Shown piece after piece: positions 34,269-42,881 of a DNA stretch of 64,000 nt. A program made the translations under genes and the position numbers. Below the pieces are notes generated by a model. The model was not told the DNA's origin. It ran no database searches and was given only the letters and a program-made list of their open reading frames with translations. Position 1 is the stretch's first letter. Each line of letters opens with the position of its first letter. Source of the DNA: Streptomyces hokutonensis (GTDB lineage Bacteria; Actinomycetota; Actinomycetes; Streptomycetales; Streptomycetaceae); contig NZ_BARG01000030.1 of NCBI RefSeq assembly GCF_000376565.1, positions 62,001 to 126,000 of the forward strand, written 5' to 3'.

Positions 34269-35782
34269 ACGCCGGGAGCCGTTGGTGTCTCCTTCCGGTC
34301 GCGGGCCGCGTGGCGGGGCAGGAACATCGCGGGGATGATGATCACCGCCGTGAGCGCGAAGGCGACCCAGAACGCGAAACCGAACGAGTCGGCCAGGAGC
34401 GGCCCGACAACCGACATCTGCTCCGGCGGAACCGAGCTGATCTGGTCGGCCCCGCCGCCGGACGCCTGGACACCCTGCGAGGTGAGTCGGTCGGTGAACT
34501 GCTGCGTCAGTGCCGTCACCAGCAGGGCGCTGCCGAGCGACGCGCCGACCTGCTGGATGGCGGACAGTGTCGGCGCCGCCCGCGAGACCGCGTCCTTGCT
34601 GAGCTTCGTGTAAGCGGCGGCGATCGTCGGCATCATCACCGACCCGAGCCCCATGCCGCGCACGAACAGCGCTGCGCTCAGCCAGGCGTACGAGGTGTCG
34701 ACGCCCACCTGCGTGAACGGGAAGGTGCCGAGCAGCGCGAGCACGATGCCGACGGGCACCACATAGCCTGCGCCGATCCGGTCGGTGAGCCTGCCCCCGA
34801 TCACCATCGCCACGATCGCGCCGAGGCCCTGCGGGGCGAGCAGCAGGCCGGCGTTCAGCGCGCCTTCGCGGCGGACGGTCTGGTAGTACAGCGGAAGCAG
34901 CAGCATGCCGCCGAACATCCCGATGGCGACCAGGAAGATCGCCACGGTACCGCTGGCGAACAGCCGGTCCGCCAGCAGGCGGACATCGATGATTGACGCG
35001 GCTCCCCTGCTCAGGCTGTGCCAGGTGTACAGGACCAGGCCGGCGGCGCCGCCGATGAGCCACCCGAGCACGCTCCATTCGCCGAAGCCGCCGTGCGAGC
35101 TGGCCTGGGAGAGCCCGTAGAGCAGGGAGGCGAGGGTGCCGGAAAGCAGCACGAGGCCGCGCAGGTCGAGGCGGCCGGGCTCGGTCAGGGCGCCGCCGGC
35201 GGGCAGCTTCCATACCGCGAGTGCGACGGCGAGGACACCGACGGGGACGTTGACCAGGAAGATCCACTGCCAGCTCGTGTACTCGACGAGCAGACCGCCG
35301 ATCACGGGACCGAACACCGGCCCCAACAGCATGGGTACGCCCAGGATGCTCATCGCGCGTCCCAGGCGTTGCGGACCTGCGGCCCTGGTGATGATCGCCT
35401 GTCCACCGGGCAGCAGCATTCCGCCGCCGAGTCCCTGCATCACCCGGAACGCGATCAGGCTCTCGATCGACCAGGAGATCGCGCAGAGGGCCGAACCCGC
35501 TACGAAGAGCGTCACGGAGGTGATCCATGTCGCCTTCGCTCCGAACCGGTCCATGGCCCAGCCGGTGAGTGGGATGACCAGCCCCACCGCGAGCAGATAG
35601 CCGGTGATCACCCACTGGGTGGTGGACAGCGGCGCGTCGAGCTTTGTGCTCAACGTGTCCAGGGCCACGTTCACGATCGTGGAGTCGAGGACCACCATGA
35701 TCATTCCGGACACGACGACGAGCCCGGTGACGATGACACTGCGATCGAGTTTTTCCGGCTGTTGGACGGTGGTGCTTGCCAT
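34265..35782 (-). CDS. MFS multidrug exporter, DHA2 (EmrB/QacA) family
   Basis: A 505-residue permease with about 14 hydrophobic segments. The DHA2 marks are present: VVLDSTIVNVALDTLS in helix 1, QWVITGYLLAVGLVIPLTGWAMDRFGAK after it, and the motif C-like segment GPVFGPVIGGLLVEYTSWQWIFLVNVPVG. It should export drugs by proton antiport. It is followed, on the same strand and 46 bases upstream, by a TetR regulator gene, the usual pairing for drug exporters, so the two are likely cotranscribed and self-regulated. Confidence 0.93.
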   Translation of the reverse strand: MASTTVQQPEKLDRSVIVTGLVVVSGMIMVVLDSTIVNVALDTLSTKLDAPLSTTQWVITGYLLAVGLVIPLTGWAMDRFGAKATWITSVTLFVAGSALCAISWSIESLIAFRVMQGLGGGMLLPGGQAIITRAAGPQRLGRAMSILGVPMLLGPVFGPVIGGLLVEYTSWQWIFLVNVPVGVLAVALAVWKLPAGGALTEPGRLDLRGLVLLSGTLASLLYGLSQASSHGGFGEWSVLGWLIGGAAGLVLYTWHSLSRGAASIIDVRLLADRLFASGTVAIFLVAIGMFGGMLLLPLYYQTVRREGALNAGLLLAPQGLGAIVAMVIGGRLTDRIGAGYVVPVGIVLALLGTFPFTQVGVDTSYAWLSAALFVRGMGLGSVMMPTIAAAYTKLSKDAVSRAAPTLSAIQQVGASLGSALLVTALTQQFTDRLTSQGVQASGGGADQISSVPPEQMSVVGPLLADSFGFAFWVAFALTAVIIIPAMFLPRHAARDRKETPTAPGV

Positions 35783-35827
35783 GCCGGCTCCAAGTGACTG
35801 GGAGTGTCGAGGAAATGGGGCGGGTGA

Positions 35828-36409
35828 TCAGTCGAAGAGGGTCGCTGCGCTGTCGAAGGCCCGCATGTAGTGGTCGACCAGGCTCGTCTTCGGGTCGGCG
35901 ACGAAGTTGTGGAGCGCCAGGTCGAACAGCGCCAACGTCACCGTGGCGACCGCTCGCCCCCGGAGCGGATCGGCGTCCGGGCCCTCGCGGGTCAGGATCG
36001 CTTCGGCGAAGAACGTGGTGACCTTGCCGAACCGTTCGTGCATCGCCTTGTGCAACCGGACGTCCGAGGCGATCAGCCGTCGGACGCGTTCCACGTCACC
36101 CGGCTCGCTGTCCTTGCTTTCCAGCAGCGCGCCCACGATCGCCCTGACGTCGTCCCCGAGCCGGCCGGTCGGCCCGCCGGCCAGGAACTCGGAGAACAGC
36201 GCAGGGTCCGGATCGGGCGGCACACCGAGGATCGCGTCCAGCTTCCCGGGCACGTAATTGAACAGCGTCCGTCTCGACACCCCGGCGCACTCGGCGACAT
36301 CGTCCATCGTGAATCCGTCGATGCCGCGCTCCTCGGCGAGCGCCTGGGCGCAAGCAGTGATGCGTGCCGCGACCCACTTCCGCCTCAACGTGATTGCACT
36401 TTCCTTCAT
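35828..36409 (-). CDS. TetR-family regulator of the DHA2 exporter
   Basis: A 193-residue repressor with helix-turn-helix FTMDDVAECAGVSRRTLFNYVPGK and a helical ligand domain. ATG 36409 begins the conserved part (KESAITLRRKWVAARI); the frame is open 95 codons further upstream but runs through the inverted repeats. It precedes the exporter on the same strand and should respond to the exported compound. The promoter region has TGCAAG-C-CTTGCA just upstream of its start. Confidence 0.88.
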   Translation of the reverse strand: MKESAITLRRKWVAARITACAQALAEERGIDGFTMDDVAECAGVSRRTLFNYVPGKLDAILGVPPDPDPALFSEFLAGGPTGRLGDDVRAIVGALLESKDSEPGDVERVRRLIASDVRLHKAMHERFGKVTTFFAEAILTREGPDADPLRGRAVATVTLALFDLALHNFVADPKTSLVDHYMRAFDSAATLFD

Positions 36410-36446
36410 AAATGCAAGCCTTGCACGCCGACTCCTGTAGTGCAAT
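36393..36446. promoter_or_regulatory. Inverted repeats at the start of the tetR-exporter operon
   Basis: TGCAAG-C-CTTGCA (36413-36425) lies four bases upstream of the start codon, flanked by the outer inverted repeat ATTGCACT (36393-36400) and AGTGCAAT (36439-36446). These nested repeats are good candidates for TetR autoregulation sites. Confidence 0.55.
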
Positions 36447-36680
36447 CGAGTCGAAGGTGGCAGGCCCTTCTGGGAACTTTCTGAGAGGAGGCCGGAGACT
36501 CCGTCGGTGCGTACTGCGTGACCTGGGACGCTCTCCCGCCGACTCTCAGAAATCTCCCAGAACCTCTCGGGGGCGTCGTAGCCGGGACCGCCAAGGTGTG
36601 CGAGTCCCCATGGCACGCGGCGTCGTAATTCCCCCGTCGGCGCCGCGTGCTCCCCTGTGAGCGAGCGGAGAGTTTCCCGC

Positions 36681-38279
36681 ATGGCTGCCACCACGCCCCG
36701 TGTTCAGAGTCGGACTGTTGCAAGTCCACGGTCGCGGAACAGTCCGCGGCCTCGAGACGGTCAGAGGCCAGGCAACGGCCCGCAGCCGGGCGGCAAGCGG
36801 CAGTCCCAGCGGCGCACCGTGCCAGTGGGGTTGATCGGTCCGTGGCAGAACGCGGCGGAAGGAGCGGCTGCCGCCTTGTGCGCACTGGTCGCGATGGCGA
36901 CCGTGTCCGTACTCGCGCTCGCATTGCTCGGCGCGAGTTCCTTCGGATCGCTGTGGCGTCTGACAATGACCGTGACGGCCATGGCCGTCGGGGGCCCGGT
37001 CACCGTGGGCCCGGATCCCTCCGCCGACTCCGGCTCGACGGACGCGCTGACCTCCATGTTCGGCGGCGGTGGAATGGGAGCGTCGATGACCGGTGCGGCC
37101 CATGTGGTGCCGCTTGGCGTGACGATGACCGGTGCCGTCGTCCTCTGGCTCGCCTTCTCCCGACGGCTGCGTCAAGGGCGACAACGACGGTTCACCGGCG
37201 GCGAAGTGGCCGTCCGGACAGCTGGAGCGGCTGCCGCGGCCATGGTCACGTTCATGATCGTGGCGGGCCTCGGTCACGGATCGGCCACCCTGCCCGAGGG
37301 GGCGATGTCCGGGATGAGGCCAGGAGAAGACCAGTCCGCGGAAGGCATGGGTGGTCTCATGGGCGGTGGCGGTGCGGGGGCGCAGTCGATGGCGTACGAG
37401 GTGAATGCAGGGCTGGCAGGCCTGGGCGCGTTGCTGTGGGTGGCCGTCGTGATCGGCACAGGGTGCTTGATCAGCCGCCGGGGGCGGCTGCCGTTGGGCG
37501 GTGCGCTCGACAAGCTGCGCACCGACTGGGGGCGGAGCCTCTCGGCTGTCGTCCGCGCGGTTCTCGTCCTGGCCGCCCTGCCGACGGTGACCGTGGCATT
37601 CGTCGGGGCGGTGGTCGGGGGCCGGGCGGGCTCGGCAGCGGGCGCCGCCTTGTTGGTCGCCCCGAATGCCCTGGTGGTGTTCCTGACCTTGGGCGTCGGT
37701 TCCTCGTGGACGGCCGCGATGCACCAGGTGCAGAGCGACGGCAGCAATCCGATGGCCGCTCTCATGGGGGGAATGGCCGACACCGGCGGGATGGGGGACA
37801 CACAACAACCCGACCGCGTCGAACATCTGAGGTCCTTGTCGGTGGCCGGCTGGCCGCTGTGGCTTGTGGCTCTCACGGTGACCGGCCTCATCCTGGTCGC
37901 CTGTGCCTGCCGGGCAGCTCGGACGACCCACTCCCGCCGAAAGCGGCCAATGCTCCCCTACCGGGGCCCGCTGGCCGGGCACTTCGTCATGGCCGAGCGG
38001 CTCGGTGTGGTCACCGCCGTGGTCCTGGGCCTGGCGACCTGGGAGGTCGGGGCGTCCGGAAACTTCGGCATCAGCATGTTCGGCAGCGAAATGGGAGGCA
38101 TGCGGGCCGAGTTGAGCGGCAGTGTGCTGACGACGGTCGGCTTCGGGCTCCTCATCGGTGCGGCAGCGGGGTTCGCCGGAAGCCTGCTGTCCGTGGTGCG
38201 CGGTGGCCGTCTCGTCGGCAGCGTCGCCGGATTCACCGGAGCCCTGCTGTCCACAGTGCGTGGCCGTGGCGTGCGCTGA
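36681..38279 (+). CDS. Streptophobe-family membrane protein
   Basis: A 532-residue integral membrane protein found in Streptomyces, of unknown function. After a roughly 45-residue basic, disordered N-terminal tail, repeated hydrophobic segments alternate with Gly/Met-rich loops (MFGGGGMGASMTGA, LMGGMADTGGMGDT). The segment AHVVPLGVTMTGAVVLWLAF is typical of the family. ATG 36681 with GGAGAG eight bases upstream is preferred to GTG 36657. It ends 140 bases before an OmpR-type two-component system, but no functional link is established. Confidence 0.8.
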   Translation: MAATTPRVQSRTVASPRSRNSPRPRDGQRPGNGPQPGGKRQSQRRTVPVGLIGPWQNAAEGAAAALCALVAMATVSVLALALLGASSFGSLWRLTMTVTAMAVGGPVTVGPDPSADSGSTDALTSMFGGGGMGASMTGAAHVVPLGVTMTGAVVLWLAFSRRLRQGRQRRFTGGEVAVRTAGAAAAAMVTFMIVAGLGHGSATLPEGAMSGMRPGEDQSAEGMGGLMGGGGAGAQSMAYEVNAGLAGLGALLWVAVVIGTGCLISRRGRLPLGGALDKLRTDWGRSLSAVVRAVLVLAALPTVTVAFVGAVVGGRAGSAAGAALLVAPNALVVFLTLGVGSSWTAAMHQVQSDGSNPMAALMGGMADTGGMGDTQQPDRVEHLRSLSVAGWPLWLVALTVTGLILVACACRAARTTHSRRKRPMLPYRGPLAGHFVMAERLGVVTAVVLGLATWEVGASGNFGISMFGSEMGGMRAELSGSVLTTVGFGLLIGAAAGFAGSLLSVVRGGRLVGSVAGFTGALLSTVRGRGVR

Positions 38280-38419
38280 CGCCGGGCTTTACGCGGTGAC
38301 AACAGCCCCCTTCGTATCCTGCCCGGCAGCATTCCGGCCGCCGTGGGTCCCGTGACTTCCGTCGCACGTTCCAGTCCGGCAGAGCCGGGAGCCTGTTCCC
38401 GCTCGCCTGGAGGCATCTT

Positions 38420-39190
38420 TTGACATCTGTTGAGCGCTCCGTCCTGCCCGGTACCGGAGTTGGAAGCGACCCGGCGGTGATGGACACGGGCGTGAACCTG
38501 TTGATCGTGGATGATGAGCCCACCGTCCGAGAACTGTTGTGCGCGGCCCTGCGGTACGCCGGTTTCACCGTCGCTGCGGCCGGGACGGGCCAGGAGGCCC
38601 TGGACCGTGCGCACGAGGTCGCGCCGGATCTGGTGCTGCTGGACGTGATGCTGCCCGATCTGGACGGCTTCGAAGTGATCCGGCGACTGCGCGAGCGGCA
38701 CCGCCCGGCCGCGGGAACCCGTACCGCGCACATCCCAGTCATGTTTCTCACTGCTCGTGACGCGACCCGGGACAAGGTCGAGGGACTCGTGCTGGGCGGT
38801 GACGACTACGTGACCAAGCCGTTCGACCTCCAGGAGCTGATCGCCCGCATCCGGGCCGTGCTACGACGCACCAGCGGCGCCCCTACCGGCCTGCTGCGCG
38901 TGGCCGACCTGGAACTCGACCCCGACGCGGTCCAGGTGGCACGCGGGGGCGAGCCGCTGCGCTTGTCACCCACGGAGTTCCGTCTGCTGCATCACCTGAT
39001 GAGCAACGCTGGGCGCACGGTCGCCAAACCGCAGATCCTCCAGAGGGTGTGGGACTACGACTTCAACGGCGACACCGGCATCGTCGACACCTACATCAGC
39101 TATCTGCGCCGCAAGATCGACAACGGTGGTCCCAAACTCATCCACACCGTGCACGGTGTCGGCTACGTACTGCGCGGCCCCAGGTCATGA
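38420..39190 (+). CDS. OmpR-family response regulator
   Basis: A 256-residue regulator with receiver domain (acidic pair D31/D32, phospho-acceptor D75 in LVLLDVMLPD, conserved Lys in VTKPFD) and an OmpR winged helix (LRLSPTEFRLLHHLMSNAGR, IDNGGPKLIHTVHGVGYVLR). The TTG start is well supported by GGAGG six bases upstream. It overlaps the kinase gene by four bases, forming a standard two-component pair (MprA/MprB-like arrangement). Targets are unknown. Confidence 0.93.
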   Translation: MTSVERSVLPGTGVGSDPAVMDTGVNLLIVDDEPTVRELLCAALRYAGFTVAAAGTGQEALDRAHEVAPDLVLLDVMLPDLDGFEVIRRLRERHRPAAGTRTAHIPVMFLTARDATRDKVEGLVLGGDDYVTKPFDLQELIARIRAVLRRTSGAPTGLLRVADLELDPDAVQVARGGEPLRLSPTEFRLLHHLMSNAGRTVAKPQILQRVWDYDFNGDTGIVDTYISYLRRKIDNGGPKLIHTVHGVGYVLRGPRS

Positions 39191-40866
39191 CCCGGCACCG
39201 GCGCGTGCGTGTCTTGTGGGCGCGAGCATCCCTGCGCAATCGGGTGTTGGTGCTGGCCGTCGCCCTGCTGACGGCTGGGTTCACGGCGTTCTCTCTGGTC
39301 ACCGGCAATGCGTTGCGCGGGTACATGGAGGATCGCGTCGATTCCCAACTCCGTGCGACCGCCCAGGTGTTCGCTGTCCTGCCGCCCACGATGGCGCAGA
39401 ACGGAGCGGACCGGGATCCGCCGGCGCGGGTGAGCGAGTTCCGCGCCGACATCCTGGGCAACCCGGTCATCACCTATGTCGCGGCGGACGGCGCCATCGA
39501 GAACAGCATCGACTCCGTCGGGTCACAGCACCGGGCCGGAGAGGCGCGGGGCCCGGCTCTTTCGCGTCTGGACGTGGCCGCAGTCGCCGCCCGCGGTGGC
39601 CGCCCCTTCACCGTCGGCAGTACGGAGGGGGACACACGTTGGCGAGTGATCGCGGTGCCGAGGGTGACGCGTGCCGTGCTGCCGGGAGGCACGGTGACGT
39701 CGGCCTCCGGCTCCGGCAGCGTGGTCGTGGCGACGTCGATGGAGCAGGTGGACGGCACGGTGGGTCGTATGTGGGAGAACTACCGCACCACCGGGCTCGC
39801 TCTGCTCGCGGTCCTGGCCGTAGCGGGTTGGTTCGCCGTGCGGTCCGGGCTGCGGCCGCTGTCCCGTGTCGAGCAGACGGCAGCCGAGATCGCCGGCGGT
39901 GACCTCTCCCGCCGGGTTCCCGAACTGGCTGGTCCGAACACGGAGCTGGGACGTCTTGCCACGGCGCTGAACGGCATGCTCGGCCAGTTGGAGGCCGCGT
40001 TCGCTGCCCGTGCCGAGTCCGAGGCCCGGATGGGCCGCTTCGTAGCCGACGCCAGCCACGAGTTGCGCACGCCGCTCGCCGGCATCAAGGGCCTCACCGA
40101 CCTCCACGGCATGGGTGCCCTCGCGGACCGAGAGGACATCGACGCCACGATGGCCCGCATCGCGCGTGAGTCCGAGCGCCTCACCCGCCTTGTCGAGGAC
40201 ATGCTTCTGCTGGCTCGTCTCGACGAAGACGCGCTCAAAGCCACGGGGCAACCCACGGCCGGTCGCGCGCCGGGCGACGCGTCGAACCTCGACCTAGCCC
40301 CCACCGACCTGCGCACGCTCGCGGCGGACGCCCTGCACGACGTACGTGCCCTGGACGCGGCGCGGACCGTCACGCTCACCGGTCCGGCAGGCGACACCCC
40401 ACCGGCCTCCGCGCCGGCCCTCGCCGATGAGGCTCGGCTGCGCCAGGTGGTGACCAACTTGGTCGGCAACGCCGTCTCCCACACACCGGCCGGTACGCCC
40501 ATCCGCATCGGCGTGGGCGTCATCGCCGACCACGCGGTCCTGGAAGTGGCCGACGAGGGGCCGGGGCTGACCCCGGGCCAGCGAGCCCGCATCTTCGAGC
40601 GCTTCTACCGCGCCGACACCTCCCGCACCCGTGCCACCGGGGGCGCCGGTCTCGGTCTCTCCATCGCGCACTCTCTGGCCACCGCTCACGCAGGCACGAT
40701 TGAGGTCGAATCCGTCCCCGGCCAGGGGGCGACCTTTCGGCTTTCGCTGCCCCTGCTGGCTCATGAGCAGACACCGGTCGATCCCTCCGAAGCGGAAACG
40801 CTCCAGGAGGGGAACGGAGACGGTCCGCAGGGCCTGGTCGCGCACCGGTCGCGTGTTACGTGGTGA
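39187..40866 (+). CDS. HAMP-domain sensor histidine kinase
   Basis: A 559-residue kinase: transmembrane helices at about 20-40 and 202-220 enclose an extracytoplasmic sensor domain, then a HAMP domain (GLRPLSRVEQTAAEIAGGDLSRRVP), a HisKA box VADASHELRTPLAGI with H291, and an HATPase_c domain with NLVGNAVSHTPAG, DEGPGL and GGAGLGLSI. The ATG overlaps the stop of the response regulator. The signal is not predictable. Confidence 0.93.
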   Translation: MTRHRRVRVLWARASLRNRVLVLAVALLTAGFTAFSLVTGNALRGYMEDRVDSQLRATAQVFAVLPPTMAQNGADRDPPARVSEFRADILGNPVITYVAADGAIENSIDSVGSQHRAGEARGPALSRLDVAAVAARGGRPFTVGSTEGDTRWRVIAVPRVTRAVLPGGTVTSASGSGSVVVATSMEQVDGTVGRMWENYRTTGLALLAVLAVAGWFAVRSGLRPLSRVEQTAAEIAGGDLSRRVPELAGPNTELGRLATALNGMLGQLEAAFAARAESEARMGRFVADASHELRTPLAGIKGLTDLHGMGALADREDIDATMARIARESERLTRLVEDMLLLARLDEDALKATGQPTAGRAPGDASNLDLAPTDLRTLAADALHDVRALDAARTVTLTGPAGDTPPASAPALADEARLRQVVTNLVGNAVSHTPAGTPIRIGVGVIADHAVLEVADEGPGLTPGQRARIFERFYRADTSRTRATGGAGLGLSIAHSLATAHAGTIEVESVPGQGATFRLSLPLLAHEQTPVDPSEAETLQEGNGDGPQGLVAHRSRVTW

Positions 40867-40883
40867 GCCCGCAGCAGCCCCGG

Positions 40884-41113
40884 TCAGCCGCTGGGGGCGC
40901 CGCCCGGAGGGGGCATCGGTCGTGACAGGTCACCTGGTCGCAGGGGCATCACGCTGGAGGCGTAGGTGATCATCTGGTCGATCGGGACCTTCATCGTGCC
41001 GGTGTTCACCGTCGCTGGAACTCGCTGACGCCATCGGCGGTGACGAGCCAGGGGCCAACGGGGCAGAAGGTGTCGTAGGACGTGCGGCGAGTGAGGTCGC
41101 TGTCACCGCGGAG
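40884..41113 (-). pseudogene. Fumarylacetoacetate hydrolase-family pseudogene fragment
   Basis: Two frames on the minus strand together read the C-terminal half of an FAH-family protein: TSYDTFCPVGPWLVTADGV (about 41090-41030) and then, after a deletion or frameshift, QMITYASSVMPLRPGDL (about 40970-40920). These match the usual family segments K-[FY]DTF-P-GPW-VT and LI-Y-S---TL-PGD. The glycine-rich end is degraded and there is no start. It lies between a kinase gene and the cobalamin riboswitch. Confidence 0.7.
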
Positions 41114-41319
41114 GGCGAGACCTGTTCCTGGTGGCCCGACTCGCCAGACGCGGAGGCAGCCGGTTCCACCAAAAGACCGTCTGGGCCGAGCAGACGATCG
41201 GCGCCGGCTCCGAGCCGCAATTTGACCCTGCCGACGTCTGGGACGCGGAGGAGATCCAGGACCTGTTGTTGGCCGGTCCCCGCCTGCTGACCGGCAGCAG
41301 GCGTATGGCACGATGCGCG

Positions 41320-41512
41320 GGACGGATGCGGAGGAACTCCGGTGCGGGCGGAACGGCCCAACTCCGGGGCGGGCCCGCCACTGTAACCGGGGAGCCGCCT
41401 CCCGCGCATGGCCACTGGCAACCGGCGTGAGCCGACCGCTGGGAAGGCCGGGAGTCGGCGTCGGACACCAGGTCGTACGGCCGCGTACCGAGATCCGGGA
41501 GCCAGGATATTC
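41320..41512 (+). promoter_or_regulatory. Cobalamin riboswitch upstream of cobT
   Basis: The order of conserved elements fits the cobalamin (AdoCbl) riboswitch: GGAACTCCGGTGCGG near 41333, CCCGCCACTGTAACC near 41374, GCCACTGG at 41411, GGGAAGGCCG near 41441, and the closing GGAGCCAGGATA near 41499. High vitamin B12 should switch off the downstream gene. About 90 bases follow before the start codon. The part from 41114 to 41319 shows nothing else I can name. Confidence 0.85.
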
Positions 41513-41602
41513 CGCCCGTCCCGCGGCCAGGCACCTCCCGCCCAGGCACGGTCCGTCACGGTGGCGTGGAAAACCGCCGACATCGGAAGGTGTTCCTTCG
41601 TG

Positions 41603-42724
41603 ATGCCCGCACCCGGCTTCGAGCCGGTCTCTTCGTCGTCCCTGGCCGAAGGCCTGCTGCTCGACAGCACACTGGCCGCCATTACCCCCGCGGACCCCGG
41701 CGCCCTCGCCGCGGCCCGTGACCGGCAGAACAGGCTGTCCAAGCCGCCCGGGTCGCTGGGATTCCTGGAGGACGTGTCGATACGACTGTCGGGCCTGGCC
41801 GGCGTCTGCCCGCCGCCGATGCCCGAGCCCGCCGCAGTCGCCGTCTTCGCCGCCGACCACGGTGTCCACGCCCAGGGCGTCAGCGCCTGGCCGCAGGAGG
41901 TGACGGCTCAGATGGTCAACAACTTCCTGGCCTCGGGCGGTGCCGTGAACGCTTTCGCCGCGCAGTTCGGAGCCGAGGTGGTCGTGGTGGACGTGGGCGT
42001 GGCGACTCCGGTGCCAGATGGGGAGGGCGCGTCGGACGGACTGCTGCACCGCAGGATCCGGGGTGGGACCGCGGACATGACCCTTGGGCCCGCGATGACC
42101 AGACAGGAGGCCGTCCGCGCCATCGAGGTCGGCATCGGCGTCGCCGACGAACTCGTGGACCGTGGCAGCCGTTGCCTGCTGACCGGCGACATGGGCATCG
42201 CCAACACCACGGCGTCCGCGGCGCTCATCGCCGCCTTCACCGGTGCCGACCCGGACGAGGTCACCGGCCATGGAGCGGGCGTCGACGAGCCGACCCGTCG
42301 GCGCAAGGCACAGGTGGTGAGCACGGCTCTCGCACGGCATCAGCCGGACCCTCGCGACCCCATCGGCGTGGTGTCGGCGGTCGGCGGTCTGGAACACGCC
42401 GCGCTCGCCGGGTTCGTACTGGCCGCCGCCGCGCACCGGGTCCCGGTGATCCTGGACGGTGTGATCGCCGCGGCGGCGGCGCTGGTCGCGGCGGCATTGT
42501 CTCCGGCCGCCCTGGACGTCTGTGTGGCGGGACACCGCTCGGTCGAGCCGGGGCACGCCATCGCCCTGCGGCATCTCCACCTGCATCCCCTGGTCGACTT
42601 GGGGCTGAGGCTCGGCGAAGGCACCGGCGCCTTGTTGGCCTTGCCCCTCGTCCAGGCGGCGGTCCGTGCCCTGCGTGACATGGCCACCTTCGACTCTGCC
42701 GGGGTCTCCGAGAAGAACGCCTGA
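41603..42724 (+). CDS. cobT: Nicotinate-nucleotide-dimethylbenzimidazole phosphoribosyltransferase
   Basis: A 373-residue CobT. Conserved segments are RQNRLSKPPGSLGFLED, FAADHGVHAQGVSAWPQEVTAQMV, LTGDMGIANTTASAALIAA and the C-terminal GLRLGEGTGALLALPLVQAA, which carries the catalytic Glu. It makes alpha-ribazole phosphate for the lower ligand of cobalamin, in the cytosol. ATG 41603 is adjacent to an in-frame GTG (41600); GGAAGG lies upstream. It stands alone, without other cobalamin genes, but under its own riboswitch, which makes the assignment firm. Confidence 0.95.
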   Translation: MPAPGFEPVSSSSLAEGLLLDSTLAAITPADPGALAAARDRQNRLSKPPGSLGFLEDVSIRLSGLAGVCPPPMPEPAAVAVFAADHGVHAQGVSAWPQEVTAQMVNNFLASGGAVNAFAAQFGAEVVVVDVGVATPVPDGEGASDGLLHRRIRGGTADMTLGPAMTRQEAVRAIEVGIGVADELVDRGSRCLLTGDMGIANTTASAALIAAFTGADPDEVTGHGAGVDEPTRRRKAQVVSTALARHQPDPRDPIGVVSAVGGLEHAALAGFVLAAAAHRVPVILDGVIAAAAALVAAALSPAALDVCVAGHRSVEPGHAIALRHLHLHPLVDLGLRLGEGTGALLALPLVQAAVRALRDMATFDSAGVSEKNA

Positions 42725-42740
42725 CACGCCGGGCAGGCCC

Positions 42741-42781
42741 GAGCCCGAGGTCGTGGGGGGGAACATCACGGCTTCGGGCTC
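42741..42781. terminator. Terminator-like hairpin after cobT
   Basis: Fourteen-base arms beginning GAGCCCGA and ending TCGGGCTC pair with two mismatches, between the convergent cobT and amidohydrolase genes. Confidence 0.6.
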
Positions 42782-42798
42782 GCAGAGCGACCGGCCCG

Positions 42799-42826
42799 CG
42801 CTCTGATGCGGAGGGGCATCAGAGCG
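42799..42826. terminator. Terminator hairpin, second stem
   Basis: Exact eleven-base arms CGCTCTGATGC and GCATCAGAGCG around GGAGGG, 55 bases from the end of the leftward amidohydrolase gene. Confidence 0.7.
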
Positions 42827-42881
42827 TCGACGCCGGCGATCGACGTCCCGTTTCGGGGGCGGCCAACAGTCGGAGGCAGGG

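Noticed and set aside
36410..36694. 95-codon N-terminal extension of the TetR regulator
   Set aside because: It would run through the inverted repeats that look like its own operator, and the family N terminus begins at 36409.
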